Source: Bos javanicus (taxonomy: Eukaryota > Chordata > Mammalia > Artiodactyla > Bovidae). From it: DNA of 64,000 nt. The notes beneath the pieces were generated by a model that worked only from the letters and a program-made list of their open reading frames with translations, was not told the origin of the DNA and searched no databases. Within the stretch, counting starts at the first letter, position 1. Every line of letters begins with the position of its first letter. The position numbers and the translations under genes were made by a program. Below, piece by piece: positions 56,176 to 64,000 of the stretch. The stretch spans positions 50,280,698-50,344,697 of the forward strand of contig NC_083883.1 in assembly GCF_032452875.1 (NCBI RefSeq), in the 5' to 3' direction.

Positions 56176-57695
56176 TTCACTAGATACTTATATTAACATT
56201 ATTTCTTCACAATAAGAATGTCTAATGCCAAAAATACTGTTAAGGAAGAAATAAAATAAGAAAAGAAATGAATTAGAAAAAATTACAAGTTATATACAGA
56301 TTAAGGTCAATTCCATCAGGGAAAAAAAAACAACAACAATTATTTGAAATTGGCCCCTATGGGAATAATTTAAAGCCCATCGAGTGGAGAGCAGCCTGGT
56401 CCTGGGAGGTGCCGTCCGTCCCCTCAGGGCTGTGCTGTCTTAGCTCTTTGTGGAGGTCACACCTGGACTCCCGTCCTTCTGGAGCCGGGTCCCGCCCGCC
56501 AAGAACCCACACAAAGAGCGAAGTGGCAGTTGTGTCCTGGGGTCTCAGGTGAGCATGGAGCTTGGCAGCCTGGAGCAGAGGAGCCTTGGAGTGCACCCCA
56601 CGGCAGCCCCTATGGGGGGTGCCCACTCCCTTCCCCTTGTCCATCCGCAGGGGTGGGGTGGGTGGGTGCTGGAGATCCCAAGATGATGGCGGGCCCCGCC
56701 TTCTGCAGAATGGTGGGGGGGTGGGTGGAGGGGCTTGGCCACTTCTGCGCTGGGGACCAAGTCCCTGCTCCGACCTCCCTCTGGGTGGGGGACGTGGGCA
56801 CGAATCCCATGTCACACAATGACAGGCACATCTCTGAGTCCCAACCTTGGGCCAGCCCAGGACATCGTATCTGATTCCAGGCACAGTCTCAAACTGCTCC
56901 CGGGAGTGGGCTCCGCCCCTCGGTTCTGGGGGCGGGGTGCCCAGAATCACCTTGGCTTTACAAACACAGTCAGGGATAGAAAATCTCTCCATTATCTACA
57001 GTATAAAGAACACCCCCAAACGCAGGGCTGGGTCCCAGGCAGGTTTGGGTTTGCAAAGAAGCTGAGATTTCAAAGCAATGCAAAATTACTTTTAAAAAAC
57101 AATTTGCAAGTCACTTTGTGATTTTTTTTTTAAAAAATACTGTCTATTTTTAAAACCACATGCTTAAATAGACTCTGTCGTCAATAAGATTACCAAAAGG
57201 ATCATTCTTGTCATTTTCTTTATAAAAATTGTCAGGGCGATTCCCTCCTTAGAGCATGCCCAGATGTCCATTCCCTCCCTAGATGCCACACGGCGCCTGG
57301 GAGAGGGCCACCAGCCTCGGTGTGGGGTTCAAACCCCGTCCTTGCCCATGGGGTTGACTCTGTGAGGCAGCCCCCAGTGCTGTGCCCGGATAGAGTGAGC
57401 TGTACCAACTGAAGGCTGTTCTCAAGACTGATGCTTGGAGCCAGTGAAACCCTATGATGGCTCCAAGGAGGCCGGGTTCTGAGTTTTCATTGCAAAAGTC
57501 AGAGTTGGACCATGGAGAGGGGAACAGATGTGGAGGAGTGGTCAGATACAGGTGACAAGGAGGGGTCTCCTCGGCCCCAGGCCGCACAGGCTCCCAAGGC
57601 CCTTGCCTCCGTCTTCTGCCATGGAGATTTCTGTTGGGAAGTCGGGGGCCCTGGTGGCCTCACTTGGACTCTGACCCCAGCCCCTCTCAGGCCAG

Positions 57696-57830
57696 TCAGA
57701 GGTGGTTGATGGGGTTAAAGGCTCCAGACTCTGGCGTGGCTCCCGCGATGTTCAGCCAAGCGTCCAGAGGGCCCTGGGAAGAGGCGTGGAGAGGAGTGTC
57801 CTCGGAAAGGGACAGCATCATTGCATACGC
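57696..57830 (-). CDS. PRDM16: PRDM16 last coding exon
   Basis: 135 bp, phase 0, stop at 57696-57698. Reads AYAMMLSLSEDTPLHASSQG and ends GAFNPINHL, near-identical to the human C terminus. Acceptor ctccatccag. Confidence 0.97.
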   Translation of the reverse strand, partial: AYAMMLSLSEDTPLHASSQGPLDAWLNIAGATPESGAFNPINHL

Positions 57831-60552
57831 CTGGATGGAGGGGAGGGCACACACAGGAGTGCAGGTGAGTGGTGTGGGGTGGGTCCTGTAGACCCCAGGC
57901 CAGCCCATGCCCTCCTGGCCTCCCACCCCCTCCCACTGACCTCATACCCAGAGGTGAGGCGGGGGCAAAGGTGTTGGGGGCTGGCCTGCAGAGGAGGCAT
58001 CTTTGCAGAGGGCCACTAAAACCCTCAGCCTCTCTGGGGCACATCCGCCCTCGCAGGTGCCCCTACATCCCTGGTGATCAGCATGGATTCACAGGCAAGC
58101 ATGCTTTTCAGGGGGACCAGGGTGCTGGTGGTTACTGCTGAGACCCCATCAAGGAGGCGCAGGCCCTGCCTGGTGGGCCCTGTCCAGTGTGGATGACCGT
58201 GGTGGTGGCACAGAGCCATTTCAGGGACGTGGTGTGCAGCATTTCTGAGCTGAGAGCAGACGTGCCTCTGGCCCAGAGCCCAGCTTGGCCCCCAGAGCAC
58301 GAGTGGATGGGACCCAGGGCCGCTCAGAGCAGGTGGGGTGGGGTGTGTCCACCCAATTTCACACTCTGGACAGGATTAGTAAAGAGACGAAGACAGACAC
58401 GCAGACGGTTTTTGCTCAGACTTGGGTGAGCTGCGGAGAGCTGAGTGGAACCCCAAGTCCCCCAAGCTGAAAATAAGCAGGGTCCTGCAGCCCCTAGGCT
58501 GAGGGTGAGTCATGCCGGCCAGCCTGTGCCCTGCTGACTCGCCATAGTTGCAGCTTGGAGCCCGTGACCCCGACGGGGGAGCGTCCCTCGAGAGGACCCT
58601 GGGCTACCATCACTCCTGCTTGGGCAGAGGCAGAGGGAGGCCAGTGCAGCCACGAGGGCACTGCCAGTGGATACCACCCTCCGGGTATATGAGGGCCAGG
58701 ACCCTCATGTCCAGGATCACTGAGGGACTGGGGGAGCGCCCTTGTGAGGGTCTGGCTCTCGTTCATCTGCTCTCAACCTCTCCCCACCCTTGCTTTCATG
58801 GAAAGGGAATCATTTGGGGGTCTCTCTAGCCAAAGCAATGGGCATGGGAGGGCTGGAGTCCTGGGTGTCCCCCATGCAGACATGGGACGGCCACAGAGAG
58901 AAGGGAGGTGGTCCCTGGTCGGGGAGGCACAGCTGGGGCCTGCCATCCAGCCTGGGGAAGGTCGGGGGCAGGCTCTGGTAGGTACCTACCTGGTTCTTAG
59001 CCTGCCTGTACAGGGTCTGTTTTAAAGTCTCAGAATCTAAGGTAGAATTAAGCACATCTTTAACTTCAAACGTTTCCTCAGCTGTTCTGCGGAGATCCAG
59101 CCCCTTCCCAAAAGTCGGCATCGGCTCCAAAGCTAAGAGACCGCCTGGTGGCTCCTCAACACACCTGCACCAATGACCGGAGAGGGGCCTGCTGTCAGCC
59201 TGTCTGGCCTCGGCCGCCTCTCTGAAGCCCCATGGCCAGCTCCGTGCCTGCATGCACACCACAGCGTCTCCACGAGCCACATGCACAGGAGACAGACACA
59301 CGGACACATGGACACGTGGACAGAAGCCACACAGATACAGGAAAGTGATGGAGGACACAGGAGGTCCGTGCGTGCACACACACTGCGAGCACAGGCAGGG
59401 CGCCAGGTCCCTGGGCACAGAGCACAGGCTGGGAGCAGGGCAGAGGTCTTGGTTCCCGAAATCTGGGTTGTTCTGGGGGGCCCACTCTCAGGGTCCAGAG
59501 TGGGAGGAAGTGGGCCATCTCCGAAGGGCCCGCAGGATCTGCCAGCCACCCCCAGGAAGACCTTGAATGCTGGTGGCATCACAGGTGCTGAATGTAGGCA
59601 GTGAGCAGTGGGGACGCAGCAGGAGAGGCTCTCCTCTGCCAGCTTTCAAAATCATTGGTGCTCAACCCCCACCCACAGCCTGTTGAAGACAGACGTCACT
59701 ACTCCTGGTTCTGCGGGGCTGGAGATCACCCACGGGTCCCTGATCAGCTCCTTCTCAGCCTTTGCCTGCCTTGCTCTGCTTCTGGACTGGGTGAAGCATG
59801 TGTGCGCATGCACATGTATACACAGATGTGTATAAACATGCACCTTCATGTGTGTACATGTATACACATGTGCCCACACGGGCGAGGGTGTGCATACAGT
59901 TGCACATGTGGTGTTCACACATGTATGTGCAAATGTGCCCACAGTGTGTATGTGTGCACATGTATACACATGTGCCCACACGGGCGAGAGTGTGCACACA
60001 GTTGCACATGTGGTGTTCACATATGTACGCACGCACACACGTGCCTGTGTATACACGTGCACATGTCCACATGTGTACATGTATGTACATGTGCATTGTG
60101 TGCATGTGTGTGCAGGTATGTGTGCATGTGTGTGTGAGTTTGGGGCCCGGTCTCACCCTGACCTGTGCACAGAAGTCCTTGCAGTGGAAACACCTACTGG
60201 GAAGGAGAGAACCCCGCTGGCAGGGTGGACGGTGTGGGAGTGAGGTCACCCCTTGGTGCTTGCCCATCTCCCTGCCCGGGGCCCAAGCACTTGGGGCCCA
60301 CAGAGGGCAGGTGCCCACCTTCGGGTGTGGTCAAAGCCCACGGCCAGGGAGGTGGGTGGCTCCTCATCCTCATCGTCCTCATAGGCACCCTGAGGCTCGG
60401 GTGTGGGGGATGCAGTGTCGTCCTGTGACTTCCCTGCCAGGCTGTCATCATCCTCCTCCAGCTCCTCCTCCTCCTCCTCCTCCACGTCCTCTGGCTTCCT
60501 GATGGCCAGGCCCGGGCACTGGGAGGTGCCATCTAGGTCCTGGACTTCCGGC
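57696..60552 (-). CDS. PRDM16: PRDM16, last three coding exons
   Basis: PRDM16 is a nuclear PR-domain zinc-finger transcription coregulator that drives brown/beige adipocyte fate and supports haematopoietic and neural stem cells. Only the C-terminal part is present: 544 nt in three exons, giving 180 complete residues after the split first codon. Order: an acidic segment rich in Glu/Asp, a conserved segment with GKGLDLRR and FEVKDVLNSTLDSETLKQTL, and the terminal AYAMMLSLSEDTPLH to PINHL. The paralogue MECOM (EVI1) has a related tail. The PR domain, zinc fingers and CtBP-binding motif lie upstream of the window. Reading frame intact at all joins. Confidence 0.96.
57831..58989 (-). other. PRDM16 last intron, 1.16 kb
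   Basis: Unique GC-rich sequence; nothing else recognised. Confidence 0.65.
58990..59164 (-). CDS. PRDM16: PRDM16 penultimate coding exon
   Basis: 175 bp; reads CVEEPPGGLLALEPMPTFGK and TFEVKDVLNSTLDSETLKQT, ending YRQAKNQ. Acceptor tggtgcag, donor CAG|gtaggt. Confidence 0.97.
59165..60318 (-). other. PRDM16 intron, 1.15 kb
   Basis: About 30% of it is the TG/CA-rich tandem tract at 59.80-60.14 kb; the rest is unique. Confidence 0.7.
59798..60138. repeat. Alternating purine-pyrimidine tract with a ~102-bp tandem duplication
   Basis: About 340 bp of ATGTGTACATGTATACACAT-like sequence. A block beginning GTGTACATGTATACACATGT at 59852 recurs at 59954 with few changes over about 75 bp, including ACACGGGCGAG and AGTTGCACATGTGGTGTTCA. 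Confidence 0.85.
60319..60552 (-). CDS. PRDM16: PRDM16 exon: acidic segment
   Basis: 234 bp; reads PEVQDLDGTSQCPGLAIRKP, then seven consecutive Glu followed by LEEDDDSLAGK, and PEPQGAYEDDEDEEPPTSLA to FDHTRR. The Glu run is a perfect repeat of one codon (CTC on the plus strand). Acceptor catttcag, donor AG|gtgggc. Confidence 0.97.
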
Positions 60553-60625
60553 CTGAAATGACACAGAGGGAGTTGACCACAGATGTCCTGAGGCAGCAAC
60601 TTGGTTCCAGTGGCTCTGGCCCCCT

Positions 60626-60927
60626 GCCATCCCTGATGCCCCCAGCCCCCTGCGATGGCAGCCTGCCCTTCTCTATCACTACCCCCGCCATCCCTGTGCC
60701 CCCAGCCCCCTGCGATGGCAGCCTGCCCTTCTCTATCACTACCCCCGCCATCCCTGATGCCCCCAGCCCCCTCCGATGGCAGCCTGCCCTTCTCTATCAC
60801 TACCCCTGCCATCCCTGATGCCCCCAGCCCCCTGCGATGGCAGCCTGCCCTTCTCTATCACTACCCCTGCCATCCCTGTGCCCCCAGCCCCTCCGATGGC
60901 AGCCTGCCCTTCTCTATCCCTAGACCC
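60626..60927. repeat. 61-bp minisatellite, five units
   Basis: Units start at 60626, 60687, 60747, 60808 and 60869 and differ by only a few bases (CTGATGCC/CTGTGCC; CTGCGATGG/CTCCGATGG). Common core GATGGCAGCCTGCCCTTCTC. Begins 74 bp upstream, in the transcript sense, of the PRDM16 acidic exon. Confidence 0.95.
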
Positions 60928-62509
60928 TCAGAGCTGGGGTTCTGCGCGGCCCGTCTCCGTCCTCGGCCGCTGTTTCAAGTGATTAAAAAATGGAAGGGCA
61001 CCTGCCCAGGACCAGGATGAAGCTGGGCAGGAACTGCTGGGTAGCAGGCTCCTGTCATGCTGGCGTAGACACGGGACACTCAGGGATTCGGGAAGGGCGC
61101 TACGCTGGCCTGGAGGGCAAGGGGTCCTGGGAGCTGGTACTGGGCTTGGGCCCTGCACAAGGGGTATCCCTGGGGAGGCTCGGAGTGTGGGAGGTGTGCG
61201 GCCCCACCCTGATGAGTGCCTGCTCTTCCCCACCTGCCACGAGGGCACGAGGACTGGGCGGCCCTCCACAGATGGAGTATCTCGGACCTGGGGCTCTGGG
61301 CTGTGTGGACTGGGCTGTTGTCGGCGACGGAAACCCTCCAGGGTGAGTGTGTTTCTGAGACTGGGCTGTCTCTCCTGCAGCTCAGACTCCTCCCCTCATC
61401 CCCAGGGGTCCTTGCAGCTGGGGGCCTTTCCCATTCTGGTCCTCATTATTGAAAAGAGAAAGCGAGCCGTGAGGAAGAGGGTGCCCATTACTTTGAGAAA
61501 AATGACAACAGTGTTGTTCGGTTCATCTGCAAGTTCATGACCAGGTGCCGTGGCCACACATGGGCTGGGCCCAAGGCCACCTGGGCAGGTGTCCCGCACG
61601 TGGGTGGAGGTGGATGGGGAGCAAGGCACATGCTTCATGAATTGGAGTTCTGAGCCCCCGGACTCAACCCCTTCTGGACCTCACACAGCCCATGGGAGTC
61701 CATCCCCTGCTGTCGGGAGAGACTCAGGGTCCTGCTTGGGGCACTAAGGCAAGAGGGATGTCTTCTCCAAGTGGTCACCATCTCCAAATACAGAGCTGAG
61801 TGGATGGGCTGGGAAGCTCCAGGTGGTTCAGTTCTTGGCCCCCCTCCCCGCCCCCACCTCGTCTTCACTTCTCATCTTTCCACCGTAGAGTATACAGTTG
61901 CTGACAGCTGACCTATTCTCCAGGACAGGCAGGACCCTGATGTGTCTCCCTTGATGTTGGGCATCAGGTTCACGTCTGTCCACCAGTGGGGAGGACCCCA
62001 GATCCAGGTCCTGCCTCCCTCCATGGGTCTTGGCAGGTCCCCTTGGGCGGGGTTTGTCATCTCAGAACCCACGCCCTCCGGGGGAATGTGAGAACAGTCC
62101 CCACCCTGAGTGCCGATGGACAGCACAGGTGGGGAGCTTGGGACAGCGTAAAGCCCTGAGTGTCATTTAATTGAACCTGAGTCTCTGTGCGTTTATATAC
62201 AAGCCCTTCTCTGTGGGAGCAGCGACCATGAATGAGCACTTTGTCCTGGCACCGTGCCTCGCCCTGCACAGAAATCTGCTCATTGGTGGAAGGCCTGCGT
62301 CAAACACCAGCGCTCGTTGAGGGTGGGGGATGGATACAGCGGGGACAGAGAGGGGAGTCTGGCTGGAGACAGCTTCAGACAGAGAGGAAACCAGAACGAG
62401 TAGCCAGGCCTCCAAACAGCTGCCTGGGTGCAGAATGTCCCCAGGGCCAGCCTAACACAGCACATGGCTATGGCTCAAACAGCAGGGATCGTCCCTCTCC
62501 CCTCCAGTA

Positions 62510-64000
62510 GATTCGTTGTTGTTCAGTTGCTCAGTTGTGTCAGATTCTTTGTGACGCTGTGGACTGCAACACATCAGGATTCCCTGTCTTTCACCATCTT
62601 CCAGAGACTGCTCAAACTCATGTCCTTTGAATCAGTAATGCCATCCAAACATCTTGTCCTCTGTTGTCCCCTTCTCCTGCCTTCGATCTTTCCCAGCATC
62701 AGGGTCTTTTTCAGTGAGTCAGCTCTTTGCATTAGGAGGCCAAATTATTGGAGCTTCAGCTTCAGCAACAGTCCTTCCAATGAATATTCATGGTTGATTT
62801 CCTTTCGGATTGACTGCTTTGATCTCCTTACTGTCCAACAGTGTCTCAAGAGTCTTCTCCAACACCACAGTTCAAAAGCATCAATTCTTCGGTGCTCAGC
62901 CTGTTTTATGGTCCAACTCTCAGATCTGTACATGACTACTGGAAAAACCATGGTTTCAACTAGACAGATCTTTGTCAGCAGAGAGATGTCTCTGATTTTA
63001 AGTACGCCGTTTAGGTTTGTCATTGCTTTTCTTCCAAGGAGTAGGCATGTTTCAATTTCATGGCTGCAGTCACCATCCACAGTGATTTTGGAGCACAAGA
63101 AACTAAAATCTGTCACTGTTTCCATTGTTTCCCCACCTGTTCACCATTAAGTGATGGGACCAGATGCCATGATCTTCATTTTTTTGAATGTTGAGTTTTA
63201 AGCCAGCTTTTTCACTCTCCTCTTTCACCTTAATCAAGAGTCTCTTTAATTCCTCTTTGCTCCCTGCCATAAGGGTAGTGTCATCTGCATATTTGAAGTT
63301 ATTGATATTTCTCCTGGCAATCTTGATTCCAGCTTGTGCTTCATCCAGCCTGGCATTTTGCATGATGTACTCTCCATATAAGTTAAATAAGCAGGGTGAC
63401 AATATATAGCCATGACATACCTCTTTTCCAATTTGGAACTAGTTCATCGTTCCATGTCTGGTTCTACCTGTTGCTTCTTAACCTGCATACAGATTTCTCA
63501 GGAGGCAGGTAAGGTGGTCTGGTATTTTCAACTCCTGAAAAATTTTTCACAGTTTGTTGTGATCCGCACAGTCAAAGGCTTCAGCAGAGTCAATGAAGCA
63601 GAAGTATATGTTTTCCTAGAATTCTCTTGCTTTTTCTATGATCCAATGGATGTTGGCAATTTGATCTCTGGTTCCTCTACCTTTTCTAAATCTAGCTTGT
63701 ACATCTGGAAGTTTGTGGTTCACATACTGTTGAAGCCTAGCTTGAAGGATTTTGAGCATTACTTTGCTAGCATGTGAGATGAGTGCAATTATATGGTAGT
63801 TTGAGCATTCTTTGGCGTTGCCCTTCTTTGAGATTGGAATGAAAACTGACCTTTTACAGTTCCGTGGCCACTGCTGAGTTTTCCAAATTTGCTGGCATAT
63901 TGAGTGCAGCACTTTAACAGCATCATCTTTTAGGACTTGAAATAGGTCAACTGGAATTCCATCACCTCTACTAGCTTTGTTTGTAGCAATGCTTCCTAAG
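62510..64000 (-). mobile_element. BovB (RTE-type) LINE, reverse-transcriptase region, antisense
   Basis: About 1.5 kb of BovB from its 3' end (GTTGTTCAGTTGCTCAGTTG) into the reverse-transcriptase domain, cut by the window end. Minus-strand pieces include the catalytic box in NFKYADDTTLMAGSKEELKR (YADD at 63280-63291) and, further in, RSVFIPISKKGNAKECSNYH. Frameshifts break the frame into at least three pieces, so this copy is dead. Confidence 0.95.

Larger units (their letters stand above)
53080..57695 (-). other. PRDM16: PRDM16 3' UTR, about 4.6 kb
   Basis: From the TGA to shortly after the AATAAA at 53097-53102, with no intervening coding signal. The length agrees with the long 3' UTR of human PRDM16 as I recall it. 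The section at about 55.9-57.25 kb is AT-rich against a GC-rich background, typical of a conserved regulatory UTR. Contains microRNA seed matches listed separately. Confidence 0.8.
60553..64000 (-). other. PRDM16 intron (continues past window end)
   Basis: Contains the 61-bp tandem repeat, unique sequence at about 60.93-62.5 kb and a BovB element to the window end. No zinc-finger exon was found. Confidence 0.7.

Noticed and set aside
62428..63150. Plus-strand 240-codon frame
   Set aside because: It is the antisense of the BovB reverse transcriptase, not a gene; similar frames occur at 1-405 and 17.3-18.0 kb.

Overview
This is genomic DNA from a ruminant, most likely a bovid. The window carries antisense BovB (RTE) LINE fragments, several Bov-tA/BovA-type tRNA-derived SINEs, a CHR-type SINE and an L1 ORF1 fragment. 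It also holds the split exons of three vertebrate genes that are neighbours in mammals (PRDM16, ARHGEF16 and MEGF6, human 1p36.3). Species cannot be fixed from the sequence alone.

Layout. (1) 1 to about 16,845, plus strand: the 3' part of MEGF6. There are 22 consecutive exons, each encoding one eight-cysteine EGF/laminin-EGF repeat, followed by two tail exons with the stop at 15466-15468. All joins keep frame (1,012 codons including stop). (2) About 16.85-21.6 kb: intergenic, AT- and repeat-rich, between two convergent genes. (3) About 21.6-45.4 kb, minus strand: the complete ARHGEF16 gene. Fourteen coding exons join into a 708-residue Rho guanine-nucleotide exchange factor (N-terminal region, DH, PH, SH3, C-terminal ETDV). 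A probable noncoding first exon lies in a CpG island about 8 kb upstream of the start codon. (4) About 45.4-53.08 kb: intergenic, with a same-orientation SINE/LINE cluster and simple repeats. (5) About 53.08 kb to the window end, minus strand: the 3' end of PRDM16, with its last three coding exons (acidic segment and C-terminal tail) and a long 3' UTR of about 4.6 kb. The next upstream PRDM16 exon was not found and should lie beyond 64,000.

The three genes are not an operon or a joint system. MEGF6 encodes a secreted or extracellular multi-EGF protein, ARHGEF16 a cytoplasmic RhoGEF, and PRDM16 a nuclear zinc-finger regulator of brown/beige fat and other cell fates. I see no undescribed molecular system here. 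The points worth a second look are a probable one-base frame change in the MEGF6 terminal exon, G-rich minisatellites on both sides of one MEGF6 exon, a 57-bp direct repeat flanking an ARHGEF16 exon, two consensus CTCF motifs, a 61-bp tandem repeat and a Z-DNA-prone tract beside PRDM16 exons, and a perfect miR-133 8-mer in the PRDM16 3' UTR. Orthology was assigned from recognition of the encoded proteins; no database search was run.
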